DNA of 64,000 nucleotides from DATCMU01 sp036563245 (GTDB taxonomy: Bacteria; Pseudomonadota; Alphaproteobacteria; Rhizobiales; Devosiaceae). Position 1 is the stretch's first letter, and each line of letters opens with the position of its first letter. Below, one piece after another: positions 24,213 through 33,240 of the stretch. A program made the position numbers and the translations under genes. The notes beneath the pieces are model-generated. The model was not told where the DNA came from. It saw only the letters and a program-made list of their open reading frames with translations, and did not search any database. The DNA is taken from positions 124,001 to 188,000 of the forward strand of contig DATCMU010000029.1 in assembly GCA_036563245.1 (NCBI GenBank). Reading direction: 5' to 3'.

Positions 24213-25163
24213 ATGAAGAAACTGGTTCTAGCCGCGGCTGCGGGCGCGTTCGCCCTTGGAGCCGCGTTTGCCGCAATGACCCCGGCATACGCCGCCAACG
24301 AGCGGTTTGTTTTCGTCAGCCATGCGCCCGACTCCGATTCCTGGTGGAACGTGATCAAGAACGCGCTCAAGGTCGCCAGCGACCAGATGGGCGTGACGGT
24401 TGAATACCGCAATCCGCCCACCGGCGATCTGGCCGACATGGCCCGTATCGTTCAACAGGCGGCGGCGTCCAATCCTGACGGGATCATAACGACCATCGCC
24501 GATTTCGACGTGCTCAAGGGCCCGGTGACCGAGGCAATTGCCAAGGGGATCCCGGTAATCACGGTAAACTCGGGAACGGTCGAACAGTCCAAGCAGCTCG
24601 GTGCCCTCCTGCATATCGGCCAGCCCGAATATGACGCGGGCTATGGTGCCGGCGAGCGTGCCAAGGCGGCCGGGGTCACCAAGTTCCTCTGCGTCAACCA
24701 CTACATCACCAACCCTGCTTCGGTCGATCGCTGCAAGGGCTTCGCTGACGCGCTGGGCGTGGATCTGGGCAGCCAGATGATCGACAGCGGCATGGATCCC
24801 TCCGAGGTCAAGAACAAGGTGCTCGCCTATCTGCGCGCCAACCCCGACACCAACGGCATCCTGGCGCTCGGCCCCAATTCGGCCGAACCCACGATCGAGG
24901 CGCTCAAGGAAAACGGGATGGCCGGCAAGATCTTCTTCGGCACCTTCGATCTGTCCTCCGCCATCTCGGCCGCGGTCAAGGACGGCACGATCAACTTCGC
25001 CATCGACCAGCAGCCGTTCCTGCAGGGCTACCTGCCCGTGGTGTTGCTGACCAACTACGTCCGCTACGGCGTAATCCCGCCCAACTCGATCAATTCCGGG
25101 CCGGGCTTCATCACCAAGGACAACATTTCCAAGGTCGAGGCGCTGGCGGGCGAATACCGCTAG
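24213..25163 (+). CDS. Sugar ABC transporter periplasmic binding protein (ribose/fructose type)
   Basis: A 316-residue type I periplasmic binding protein. The signal peptide (MKKLVLAAAAGAFALGAAFA..., cut near PAYAA) leads into FVFVSHAPDSDSWWNVIKN, typical of FrcB/RbsB proteins. It begins a three-gene importer operon (binding protein, permease, single-domain ATPase). The IolR-type operator in its promoter and the adjoining iol genes point to myo-inositol or a related polyol as ligand; fructose or ribose remain possible. ATG 24213 follows GGGAGAGAG. Confidence 0.85.
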   Translation: MKKLVLAAAAGAFALGAAFAAMTPAYAANERFVFVSHAPDSDSWWNVIKNALKVASDQMGVTVEYRNPPTGDLADMARIVQQAAASNPDGIITTIADFDVLKGPVTEAIAKGIPVITVNSGTVEQSKQLGALLHIGQPEYDAGYGAGERAKAAGVTKFLCVNHYITNPASVDRCKGFADALGVDLGSQMIDSGMDPSEVKNKVLAYLRANPDTNGILALGPNSAEPTIEALKENGMAGKIFFGTFDLSSAISAAVKDGTINFAIDQQPFLQGYLPVVLLTNYVRYGVIPPNSINSGPGFITKDNISKVEALAGEYR

Positions 25164-25189
25164 GAGCGCCCGACGCCCCGCGAATGCAC

Positions 25190-25213
25190 AAGGGCGGCGC
25201 GACTGCCGCCCTT
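25190..25213 (+). terminator. Intercistronic hairpin after the sugar-binding-protein gene
   Basis: AAGGGCGGC and GCCGCCCTT form a perfect 9-bp stem with a 6-nt loop, 26 bp past the stop. No T-run on the coding strand. It probably protects the binding-protein message, raising its level over that of the permease. Confidence 0.55.
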
Positions 25214-25310
25214 CGTCTTCCGAATGACAGACCACGCCGCGCCGCAGGGCTTGCAGCGCATCTTTGGGAGAACGGCCCGGTGATGCCGGGTCGCGCAATG
25301 GGAAGCGACA

Positions 25311-26432
25311 ATGGCAGATACAACGACGGGAGAAGGCGGCCCCTCTGCGCATGACGAAAGGCTCAAGGAAGTCTCGCCACTGCGCAAGATGCTGATCCGG
25401 CCCGAGCTGGGCTCAATCGCCGGTACGATTCTTGTTTTCGCGCTGTTCTTTTCCATCGCCCGCGACAGCGGCATGTTCGCCGCCGATGGCATCATGAACT
25501 GGGGCACGGTCTCGGCCCAGTTCGCCATCATCGCCGTAGGCGCCTGCCTTCTGATGATCGCTGGCGAGTTCGACCTTTCCATTGGGTCGATGATCGGTTT
25601 CTCCGGGACGGTCATTGCCATCCTGTCCGTGCACTACGGCGTGCCGGTCTGGATGGCGATCGTCATCGCCTTCGCGCTGGCCGCGATCATCGGTTACATC
25701 AATGGCTACCTGGTCATCCGAACCGGCCTGCCCAGTTTCATCGTCACCCTGGCCTTTCTCTACATCCTGCGCGGTCTCACCATCTATCTCTCGATCCTGT
25801 TCACTGGCCGCACGATCATCGGCGGGGTGAAGGAGGCGGCGGTCGGCGACTGGCTTGCGCCCGTGTTCGGCGGCGTGATCTTTGGCGGCTTCTTCAAATG
25901 GCTCGCCGAAGTGGGGATCATTGGCACCTTCGCCAATGGCGAACCAGCGGTGAAGGGCATCCCGATGCTGATCGTGTGGGCGCTCGGCCTGATCGTCTTC
26001 GGCCATTGGCTGCTCACCCGCACACGGTTCGGAAACTGGATCTTCGCCTCGGGCGGCGACGCCCAGGCGGCGCGCTATGTCGGCGTGCCGGTCAACAAGG
26101 TGAAGATCCTGATGTTCATGCTGACTGCGATCTGCGCCACGATATTCGCCACCTGCCAGGTGATGGAATTCGGCTCGGCATCGGCCGACCGTGGCCTGCT
26201 CAAGGAATTCGAGGCGATCATTTCGGTGGTGATCGGCGGCGCGCTCCTGACCGGCGGATACGGGTCGGTAATCGGCGCGGCGCTCGGCGCCCTGATCTTC
26301 GGCGTGGTACAGCAGGGCCTGTTCTTCGCAGGGGTCGAAAGCTCGCTGTTCCGGGTGTTCCTCGGCGTGATCCTGCTGCTTGCAGTCATCCTGAACACCT
26401 ATATCCGTCGCATCATCACAGGGGAGCGCTGA
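25311..26432 (+). CDS. Sugar ABC transporter permease (FrcC-like)
   Basis: A 373-residue membrane protein of the BPD_transp_2 (ribose/xylose/fructose) family with about nine to ten helices after a charged N-terminus of 40 residues. The conserved LMIAGEFDLSIGSMIGFSG segment (about 83-101) and the GSVIGAALGALIFGVVQQGL segment near the C-terminus are diagnostic. A cytoplasmic/periplasmic insertion around 170-220 is longer than in RbsC. It is the middle gene of the operon, 2 bp before the ATPase. Confidence 0.88.
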   Translation: MADTTTGEGGPSAHDERLKEVSPLRKMLIRPELGSIAGTILVFALFFSIARDSGMFAADGIMNWGTVSAQFAIIAVGACLLMIAGEFDLSIGSMIGFSGTVIAILSVHYGVPVWMAIVIAFALAAIIGYINGYLVIRTGLPSFIVTLAFLYILRGLTIYLSILFTGRTIIGGVKEAAVGDWLAPVFGGVIFGGFFKWLAEVGIIGTFANGEPAVKGIPMLIVWALGLIVFGHWLLTRTRFGNWIFASGGDAQAARYVGVPVNKVKILMFMLTAICATIFATCQVMEFGSASADRGLLKEFEAIISVVIGGALLTGGYGSVIGAALGALIFGVVQQGLFFAGVESSLFRVFLGVILLLAVILNTYIRRIITGER

Positions 26433-26434
26433 GC

Positions 26435-27214
26435 ATGGCCACACCCATGATCGAAATGCGCGACATCGAGAAGCACTTCGGATCGGTGATCGCGCTGGCC
26501 GGGGTATCGTTCGACGTCAACGCAGGTGAAGTCCACTGCCTACTGGGCGACAACGGCGCGGGCAAGTCGACCTTCATCAAGACCATGTCGGGCGTATTCG
26601 CGCCCTCGCATGGCGAGATGTTCGTCGAAGGCAAGAAGGTTCATTTCGCATCCGCCCGCGACGCGATCGACCACGGCATAGCGACGGTCTACCAGGATCT
26701 GGCGATGATCCCGCTGATGTCGGTCACCCGCAACTTCTTCATGGGGCGCGAGCCGGTCGCCGGCATCTGGCCCTTCCGCCGTATCGATTTCACTGAGGCC
26801 GACCGCGTCACGCGCGAGGAAATGAAGAAGATCGGCATCGACGTGCGCGACCCCAGCCAGGCGGTTGGAACGCTGTCGGGCGGCGAGCGCCAGACGGTCG
26901 CCATCGCCCGGGCCGTGCATTTCGGGGCCAAGGTGCTCATCCTCGACGAACCGACCTCGGCGCTTGGCGTGCGTCAGACGTCGATGGTGCTCAAGTACAT
27001 TTCCATGGTGCGCGAACGCGGCCTTGCGGTGATCTTCATTACCCATAATGTCCGGCATGCCATTGCGGTGGGCGACCGCTTCACGGTGCTCAACCGTGGC
27101 AAGACGCTGGGCACCGCAAGGCGCGGCGAGATAACCTCCGAACAATTGCAGGACATGATGGCCGGCGGTCAGGAACTCGCTGAACTGGCGGGCGAACTCG
27201 GCGGTACTGTCTGA
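26435..27214 (+). CDS. Sugar ABC transporter ATPase, single domain (FrcA-like)
   Basis: A 259-residue ATPase with Walker A LGDNGAGKST (about 36-45), signature LSGGERQ (about 147-153) and Walker B VLILDEPTSALG. RbsA/XylG-type sugar transporters carry two fused domains, but this has only one, as in FrcA, and should work as a homodimer. A long tail of acidic and small residues follows (GQELAELAGELGG). It starts just after the permease stop with GGGGAGCGC upstream, and a strong terminator follows it. Confidence 0.88.
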   Translation: MATPMIEMRDIEKHFGSVIALAGVSFDVNAGEVHCLLGDNGAGKSTFIKTMSGVFAPSHGEMFVEGKKVHFASARDAIDHGIATVYQDLAMIPLMSVTRNFFMGREPVAGIWPFRRIDFTEADRVTREEMKKIGIDVRDPSQAVGTLSGGERQTVAIARAVHFGAKVLILDEPTSALGVRQTSMVLKYISMVRERGLAVIFITHNVRHAIAVGDRFTVLNRGKTLGTARRGEITSEQLQDMMAGGQELAELAGELGGTV

Positions 27215-27241
27215 CCTGTCCTCCTCTGGTCCGGCAAGACT

Positions 27242-27267
27242 GGGCGGCCCGGGAGGCCGCCCTTTTT
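27242..27267 (+). terminator. Rho-independent terminator of the Frc-type ABC operon
   Basis: GGGCGGCC and GGCCGCCC form a perfect 8-bp stem with loop CGGGA, followed directly by TTTTT. It lies 28 bp after the ATPase stop. Confidence 0.9.
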
Positions 27268-27313
27268 CTTGCGAGGGTGCAAGCCGGGATGAACCGCTGC
27301 CAGGCCTGCGGCG

Positions 27314-28111
27314 TCAGGCCTTCAGCATCCATTCGTGTTCCGGCGCATTGTGGAATTTCCACGCGCGGCGGGGGCCGGCCATCACGTTGAGGTAGTAAAG
27401 ATCGTATCCGTGGCAGGTGGCGACGGGATGATATCCCCTGGGAACCAGCGTGACATTGCCGTCTTCGACCGCCATCGCCTCGTCAATCGAACGGTCATCG
27501 GTATAGACCCGCTGGAACGCGAAGCCCTGGGAGGGCTTCAGACGATGGTAATAGGTCTCCTCGAGCAGGGTCTCATTGGGGTAGTCGTCCCTGTCGTGCT
27601 TGTGCGGGGGATAGGATGACGAGTTCCCCGCCGGCGTGATCACCTCGACCACCAGCAGGCTGTCCGCCGGCTCGGTTTCGGGCAGGATATTGGTGACGTA
27701 CCGGGTATTGGTGCCTTTCCCGCGCGTCTCCGTGTCGAGGTCATCGGGGGCGATGATGCGCGCCGGACGCGCCATGTGGTCTGCGGGCGCAGAACACACG
27801 GCCAGTTCGAGATCGGTCGTCGCGGTGACCTTGTAGTTCGTGCCCGCCGGGATATAGACCGACCATGGCTTGCCCTCGAACGGGCTCTGGCGCCCTCCGA
27901 GTTCGCCGAGGCTGGCAGCGCCCGTCTCCACCCGGCCCTTGCCGGAAATGAACACCAGGCACACCTCCCGCTCGCCGGTTTCGGCGCCGATCGATTGCCC
28001 CGGCAACAGCTTGTGCACGTCGAACCCCACATAGGTCCATCCCGCGCTCTGCGGGCTGACGTGAATCACGCGGCCGGTCTTGCCTTCGGGCCTGACGAGC
28101 AGCTTCGACAT
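27314..28111 (-). CDS. iolB: 5-deoxy-glucuronate isomerase
   Basis: A 265-residue double-cupin enzyme of myo-inositol catabolism converting 5-deoxy-D-glucuronate to 5-dehydro-2-deoxy-D-gluconate. The family pattern is clear: SSYPPHKHDRD (metal-binding His residues, about 164-174), ETYYHRLKPSQGFAFQRVY and GYHPVATCHGYDLYYLNVMAG near the end. It is the last gene of the iolC-iolD-iolE-DUF3329-iolB unit. Confidence 0.95.
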   Translation of the reverse strand: MSKLLVRPEGKTGRVIHVSPQSAGWTYVGFDVHKLLPGQSIGAETGEREVCLVFISGKGRVETGAASLGELGGRQSPFEGKPWSVYIPAGTNYKVTATTDLELAVCSAPADHMARPARIIAPDDLDTETRGKGTNTRYVTNILPETEPADSLLVVEVITPAGNSSSYPPHKHDRDDYPNETLLEETYYHRLKPSQGFAFQRVYTDDRSIDEAMAVEDGNVTLVPRGYHPVATCHGYDLYYLNVMAGPRRAWKFHNAPEHEWMLKA

Positions 28112-28115
28112 GGGC

Positions 28116-28337
28116 CTATTCCTTTTTTCCTGGTGGGGCGGGCTTCTCTTCCGGTGCGAATTTCACGATGAGCGTCCAGAAGCCATAGGCGAACAGCCCC
28201 ACCGCCACCAGCGCCCAGGTCGGCTCGCCCCAGATGACCTCGAAACCGGCCCAACCCACGCACACCGCCAGCGTGGCGATCCTGCGCCAGAGCGGGCGGA
28301 AGAAGGGATGGGCACTGTCGAGTCCTGCGAATGCCAT
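28116..28337 (-). CDS. Small two-helix membrane protein, DUF3329-like, in iol operon
   Basis: A 73-residue protein with HPFFRPLWRRIATLAV leading into one helix, then WALVAVGLFAYGFWTLIV as a second, and a Pro/Lys-rich tail. This matches the small DUF3329 membrane proteins common in rhizobia, as I recall them. It is closely packed between iolE and iolB (gaps of 9 and 4 bp), so it is co-expressed. Possible role in inositol uptake or anchoring, unproven. Confidence 0.75.
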   Translation of the reverse strand: MAFAGLDSAHPFFRPLWRRIATLAVCVGWAGFEVIWGEPTWALVAVGLFAYGFWTLIVKFAPEEKPAPPGKKE

Positions 28338-28346
28338 TACGCTCGA

Positions 28347-29228
28347 TTACTCCAGTCCGCTTTCTGCGATGAACCGCACGAGATTGTCGTGGCCCATTTG
28401 CGCATAGTGCGCGGGGTTGGCGATCTCGGGATCCTGCTCGGCCTCCACCACCACCCAGCCCGAATAGCCCTTGAGTTCGCGCAGGATGCGCACGAAGTCG
28501 ATCAGGCCGTCCCCAGGTACCGTGTAGACACCGGCCAGCACGGAATCAAGAAAGCTCCAGTCCTTCCGGTTCGATTGCCACATCACGTTCTCACGAATGT
28601 CCTTGCAGTGGACATGGCTGATGCGCTGCTTGTAGTGACGCGCCAGGCGTGCCGGATCGGCGCCGCCCCAGGTCGCGTGTCCGGTATCGAGCAGCAGATG
28701 CAGCGCCTCGCCCGTCGTCTCCATCATGCGGTCGATCTCGGCTTCGGTCTGCACGATCGTACCCATGTGATGATGATAGACGACCTGCAGCCCCTCATCC
28801 TTCAGCCGCGCGGCGAAATCGGTCAGCCGCCCGCTCCATTCCTGCCACTGGTCGTGACGCATGACGGGGCGCGCGGAAAGCGGCATCGACCGGTTTCCGT
28901 GTATGGCATTGGAGGTTTCCGCCACGATCATCACGGCGCAGCCCATGCCCTTGAGCAGGTCGATATGCGCGCGCGCAGCCTTGATTTCCGCTTCGACGTC
29001 GCGCCGAAGCAGTTCGATCGAATACCAGCCGGACACCAGTTGGTGGCCGTGCGCCTGCAGGGCAGGCTTCAGGTCGCTGACCGTGCGCGGGAACTTGTTG
29101 CCGAGCTCCATGCCGACAAAGCCCGCGGCGCGCGCTTCCGAAAGGCATTGTTCGAGCGGAATATCGCCACCGATTTCCAGCATGTCGTCATTGGACCAGC
29201 CGATTGGGTTCGCCCCGATGCGGATCAT
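28347..29228 (-). CDS. iolE: Myo-inosose-2 dehydratase
   Basis: A 293-residue TIM-barrel (AP-endonuclease 2 superfamily) enzyme that dehydrates 2-keto-myo-inositol. Recognisable segments are IGANPIGWSNDD at the start, GMELGNKFPR, VVYHHHMGTIVQT (metal-binding His), LLLDTGHATWGGAD and HVHCKDIR, plus VVVEAEQDP near the end. It lies in the middle of the iol operon, downstream of iolD. Confidence 0.95.
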   Translation of the reverse strand: MIRIGANPIGWSNDDMLEIGGDIPLEQCLSEARAAGFVGMELGNKFPRTVSDLKPALQAHGHQLVSGWYSIELLRRDVEAEIKAARAHIDLLKGMGCAVMIVAETSNAIHGNRSMPLSARPVMRHDQWQEWSGRLTDFAARLKDEGLQVVYHHHMGTIVQTEAEIDRMMETTGEALHLLLDTGHATWGGADPARLARHYKQRISHVHCKDIRENVMWQSNRKDWSFLDSVLAGVYTVPGDGLIDFVRILRELKGYSGWVVVEAEQDPEIANPAHYAQMGHDNLVRFIAESGLE

Positions 29229-29269
29229 TTGCCGTTCTTTCTCCTCAGTAGACTGCCAGGGACGGCCGG

Positions 29270-31117
29270 TTAGCCGATCCTTTGTTCCCGCCTGTTGGTT
29301 TCATATGCCTTTCGGGCTTCCACGACCTGCTCGCGTGGACTGGTTTGGGGCACCGCAACATCCCACCAGTGCCCGCCCGCTTCTGTGGTGACAAGCGGGT
29401 CGGTGTCGATGACCACCACAGATGTCCGCTCGTGTTCCCTTGCGGCCCGCAAGGCCGTCTCCAGTTCGCCCAGCGACGCGGCCTTGACGGCCACGGCCCC
29501 GAGACTCTCCGCATGGGCCCTGAAATCGATTTCGGGCAACTCGACATGCCGCGCATCGGCGAGGAGATTGTTGAAGTTCGCGCCGCCGGTCGCCATCTGC
29601 AGCCGGTTGATGCAACCATAGCCGCGATTGTCGAGCACTACCACGATCAGCTTGATGCCCAGCATGACCGAAGTTGCGATTTCCGAATTCAGCATCAGGT
29701 AGGAGCCGTCGCCCACCATCACCACCACATCGCGGTCCGGCTGCGCCAGCTTGACGCCCAGCCCTCCGGCGATCTCGTACCCCATGCACGAAAACCCGTA
29801 TTCGAGGTGATAGCTGCCCGGCGCGTTCGGCCGCCACAACTTGTGCAGTTCGCCCGGCAGGCCGCCGGCCGCACAGACCACGGTCGCGTTTGCCCCCAGC
29901 GTCCTTTGCGTGGCTCCGATGACCTGTGCATCGGAGGGCAGGGCGGCATTGCCGGGAGCCATGGCGGCGTCCGCCGCCCTGTTCCAATCCGCCTTTCCGG
30001 CAATGGCCGCGTCGGTCCATTCCGAAGGCGCCTTGAAGGCTCCAAGCCTTTCCGCGACCTCTTCCAGCCCCGTCCGGGCGTCGCAGACGAGCGGCCGCCC
30101 GCCGCGTTTGCCGGCATCGAAGGGTTGGATATTCAGCCCGATGAACTGCGCCGCCTCATTGCGGAACAGCGCCCATGAGCCGGTCGTGAAATCCTGCAGC
30201 CGCGTGCCGACCGCCAACACAAGGTCCGCCTGCTCGGCGAGATCATTGGCCGCCGATGTGCCGGTGACGCCGACCGAGCCCATCGAGAGGGGATGGTCAT
30301 CGGGCAAGGAGGACTTGCCCGCCTGTGTCTCGCACACCGGAATGCCGTGCATCTCGGCAAACCGGCTCAGCGTCTGCGCGGCGCCCGAATAAAGGACCCC
30401 CCCACCCGACACGATCAGCGGACGCCGCGCCTTGCGGATCGCTTCGACGGCAGCTTCGAGTTCCGTTTGATCGGGCCTCGGCCGCCGGGGTGTCCAGACA
30501 TGCTCGGCAAAGAAATCCTCGGGATAGTCGAAGGCCTCGGCCTGCACATCCTGGCAGAGTGCCAGCGTGACCGGTCCGCACTCGGCGGGGTCGGTTAAAA
30601 CCTGCATGGCGCGACGCAGGGCAGGCATGATCTGTTCGGGACGGGTGATGCGGTCGAAGTAGCGCGATACGGGCCGCAACGCGTCGTTGGCCGACACGGT
30701 TCCGTCGCCAAAATCCTCAACCTGCTGCAGCACCGGGTCGGGAATGCGGTTGGCGAACACGTCCCCGGGAAGCAGCAACACCGGCAGCCGGTTCACATGC
30801 GCGACCGCCGCGGCGGTGACCATGTTGAGCGCCCCCGGACCGATCGAGGTGGTACACGCCATCATCCGTCGGCGAAAGCTGGCCTTGGCAAAGGCGACGG
30901 CGGCATGCGTCATGGCCTGCTCGTTATGCGCGCGAAACGTGGGCAACTCCTCGCGTACCTGGTAGAGCGCTTCCCCGATCCCGGCGACATTGCCATGGCC
31001 GAAAATGGCCCATACGCCGGCGAACAGGGGGACCTTGTGGCCATCCACTTCCGTCATCTGCCGGGCAAGAAAGCGCGCCACGGCCTGCGCCATCGTCAAT
31101 CGCAATCTTGCGGACAT
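29270..31117 (-). CDS. iolD: 3D-(3,5/4)-trihydroxycyclohexane-1,2-dione hydrolase
   Basis: A 615-residue thiamine-diphosphate enzyme that opens the inositol ring. The N-terminal pyrimidine-binding domain contains FRAHNEQAMTHAAVAFAKA (Glu for TPP). The C-terminal domain has MVGDGSYLMLNSEI and VVVLDNRGYGCINRLQ, the Mg/TPP GDG...N motif. ATG 31117 with CGGGAGGAAACG upstream is chosen; the ORF opens 8 codons earlier. The gene lies 32 bp after iolC. Confidence 0.95.
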   Translation of the reverse strand: MSARLRLTMAQAVARFLARQMTEVDGHKVPLFAGVWAIFGHGNVAGIGEALYQVREELPTFRAHNEQAMTHAAVAFAKASFRRRMMACTTSIGPGALNMVTAAAVAHVNRLPVLLLPGDVFANRIPDPVLQQVEDFGDGTVSANDALRPVSRYFDRITRPEQIMPALRRAMQVLTDPAECGPVTLALCQDVQAEAFDYPEDFFAEHVWTPRRPRPDQTELEAAVEAIRKARRPLIVSGGGVLYSGAAQTLSRFAEMHGIPVCETQAGKSSLPDDHPLSMGSVGVTGTSAANDLAEQADLVLAVGTRLQDFTTGSWALFRNEAAQFIGLNIQPFDAGKRGGRPLVCDARTGLEEVAERLGAFKAPSEWTDAAIAGKADWNRAADAAMAPGNAALPSDAQVIGATQRTLGANATVVCAAGGLPGELHKLWRPNAPGSYHLEYGFSCMGYEIAGGLGVKLAQPDRDVVVMVGDGSYLMLNSEIATSVMLGIKLIVVVLDNRGYGCINRLQMATGGANFNNLLADARHVELPEIDFRAHAESLGAVAVKAASLGELETALRAAREHERTSVVVIDTDPLVTTEAGGHWWDVAVPQTSPREQVVEARKAYETNRREQRIG

Positions 31118-31149
31118 CGTTTCCTCCCGTTCGTGTCGCAACGCAGCCG

Positions 31150-33081
31150 TCAGGAGCCGCTGCGCCCAAGTCTCTGCCAGAAATCGGTCAGGGCGCCGAA
31201 TCGCCCCGCCATGGCCGAGACAGCGTCCTCGTCGCTCATTTCACCCGCCAGCCACGCGCGCGCGGCGTCCGAAAAGATCGTGCGGCCGACCGCAAAGCCT
31301 CTGACACTGCGCGAACCGGCCGTGGCCGCAAAGGCTGCCTCGAGTTCGTCCTGCGGAGCTTCCAGGCCGAGCAGCACCACACCACGGCACCAGGCATCAT
31401 TGCGGGCAATGGTGTCGTCTATCTCCGTCCAGGCGGCCTTCGACGTCTGCGGCTCCAGCTTCCACCAGTCCGGCTTGATCCCCAGATCGTACAACTGCTG
31501 CATCGCCCGCGCCATGGTGTCGTCCCGCATCGGTCCGTTTTTCGAAGCGATGATCTCGATCAGAAGCTCGCGGCCGACCTTGCGCGCGGCCTCGTAAAGG
31601 GTACGCAATTTCTGCCCCTGTTCCGCGGCCAGTGCCGGCGGGTCGTCCGGGTGATGGAAAGCGAGGCACTTGATGACATGGTCGACCGGCCAGTCGATCA
31701 GCCGGGAACCCACGTCCTGCGAGAATTCGAACCTGAGCGGGCGCGAACCGGGATCCTCGACCGGCCTGGCGATCCAGAACCCCTGATGCGATGCTGCGAA
31801 AAGGGCCCGGCGCCCGTGCTTTTCGTCAATCAGCATCCCGAAGCCGGGTCGGCCGCGGGACACCTGAACCGCGGCCTGTACTGCGAGTTCCTTGAACGCC
31901 CCGATCCGCTCGGGCGCCGCGCCCGCTTCGCGCGCCATGTCTTCGAGTTGCACACGATGGTCGATGGCCAGGGCCATGAGCTGCGGCCAGTCGCCGCGCC
32001 GGGTTGTCGCCCAGTGCACGTGATTGATCGCTTCATCCTTGCGCAGCGCGCGATAGGGGCTGCCATGGGCCAGGAAGAACTGCAATTCGGGAAAGGTCGG
32101 GATTTCCGGCGCGCAAAGCAGGCGTGAAACGGCGAATGCGCCGCAGGCATTGGCCCAGGTCGCCGAGGTTTCATGCGGCTCGCCGCGAAGCCAGCCGCGC
32201 AGGAACCCGGACATGAAGCTGTCGCCGGCCCCCAGCACGTTATAGACCTCGATCGGGAAACCCCTGCCCACGATACCGTCTTCGAGATCGTCCGGGATCG
32301 GGCCATCATAGACGATGCAACCCATTGGGCCGCGTTTCAATACGATGGTGCCTGCCGATGCCGCGCGGATCGTCCTGAGAGCCGCCGTGAGGTCGGATTC
32401 GCCTGACGCGATCAGGACTTCCTCTTCGGTCCCCACGATCAGGTCGCAATCCGCCAGGACGGTGCGAAGGTGCGCAGAGACCTCCGCGGACGCAATATAG
32501 CGCGAGTCGCCCGCGTCATGGCCGGCGAGGCCCCAAAGATTTGGCCGGTAGTCGATGTCGAAGACCACCTTTCGCCCGTTGGCCCGCGCGATGCGGATGG
32601 CCTTGCGTTGCGCCCGGTCGGTATTGGGCCGGGAAAAATGCGTGCCGGTCACCAGAACCGCCTGCGCCGAGGCGATGAAGGCCTCGTCGATGTCATCCTC
32701 GTCCAGCGCCATGTCGGCGCAATTGTCGCGGTAGAAGATGAGGGGAAAACTGTGGTCGTCTTCCACGGACAGGAGCACCAGGGCAGTCAGTCTTTGCGGA
32801 TCGGTCGAGATCCCGCGCGTGTCCACGCCCTCGCGCGTCATCTGCTCGCGGATGAAGCGGCCCATCTGTTCGTCGCCCACCCTGGTGATTACGGCCGACT
32901 TCAGGCCCAGCCGGGCCGAACCGATGGCGATGTTGGAGGGGCAGCCGCCAACCGACTTGGCGAAACTCTGCGCGTCCTCGAGGCGCGTGCCGATCTGCTG
33001 GCCATAGAGGTCCACCGAGGAGCGCCCTATGGTGATGATATCGAGTTCAGTCGCGCCGGACTGGCTATGCGTTGCCGCCAT
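31150..33081 (-). CDS. iolC: Fused 5-dehydro-2-deoxygluconokinase / DUF2090 aldolase-like protein
   Basis: A 643-residue two-domain protein. Residues about 15-330 are a PfkB kinase (SVGGCPSNIAIGSARLG near 45-60, and NVLGAGDSFMSGFLRGWL with the catalytic Asp). Residues about 335-635 are a DUF2090 domain, an aldolase-like TIM barrel (VIKCLAFHHPDD, ELLIEIIASKNGP, DWWKLEPQ). Together they would phosphorylate 5-dehydro-2-deoxygluconate and cleave the product to dihydroxyacetone phosphate and malonate semialdehyde, so the second domain replaces a separate IolJ. Such fusions are frequent in alphaproteobacteria. ATG 33081 follows GGGAGGGTTTC. First gene of the operon. Confidence 0.92.
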   Translation of the reverse strand: MAATHSQSGATELDIITIGRSSVDLYGQQIGTRLEDAQSFAKSVGGCPSNIAIGSARLGLKSAVITRVGDEQMGRFIREQMTREGVDTRGISTDPQRLTALVLLSVEDDHSFPLIFYRDNCADMALDEDDIDEAFIASAQAVLVTGTHFSRPNTDRAQRKAIRIARANGRKVVFDIDYRPNLWGLAGHDAGDSRYIASAEVSAHLRTVLADCDLIVGTEEEVLIASGESDLTAALRTIRAASAGTIVLKRGPMGCIVYDGPIPDDLEDGIVGRGFPIEVYNVLGAGDSFMSGFLRGWLRGEPHETSATWANACGAFAVSRLLCAPEIPTFPELQFFLAHGSPYRALRKDEAINHVHWATTRRGDWPQLMALAIDHRVQLEDMAREAGAAPERIGAFKELAVQAAVQVSRGRPGFGMLIDEKHGRRALFAASHQGFWIARPVEDPGSRPLRFEFSQDVGSRLIDWPVDHVIKCLAFHHPDDPPALAAEQGQKLRTLYEAARKVGRELLIEIIASKNGPMRDDTMARAMQQLYDLGIKPDWWKLEPQTSKAAWTEIDDTIARNDAWCRGVVLLGLEAPQDELEAAFAATAGSRSVRGFAVGRTIFSDAARAWLAGEMSDEDAVSAMAGRFGALTDFWQRLGRSGS

Positions 33082-33150
33082 GAAACCCTCCCCGGGCCGA
33101 TCCGGATTTTGCGCTGGACGATACCGGTCGATGCGGATATGACAAGCACA

Positions 33151-33197
33151 GATGAAACACAAGTTCTATTTCATCGTCAATGTGGAATGTGTATTCC
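33151..33197 (-). promoter_or_regulatory. IolR-type operator plus promoter of the iolCDE operon
   Basis: Read on the minus strand: GGAA-N6-TTCC (33184-33197), 3 bp, TTGACG (33175-33180), 17 bp, TTTCAT (33152-33157). The outer GATGAAA/TTTCATC pair (33151-33175) is also a perfect 7-bp dyad. The layout is base for base parallel to that at 24013-24058. iolG is divergent from the same region. Confidence 0.72.
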
Positions 33198-33240
33198 GTT
33201 TGACCTTGTCGTATGGAACCGGTCTCCAGGGACATTCAGA

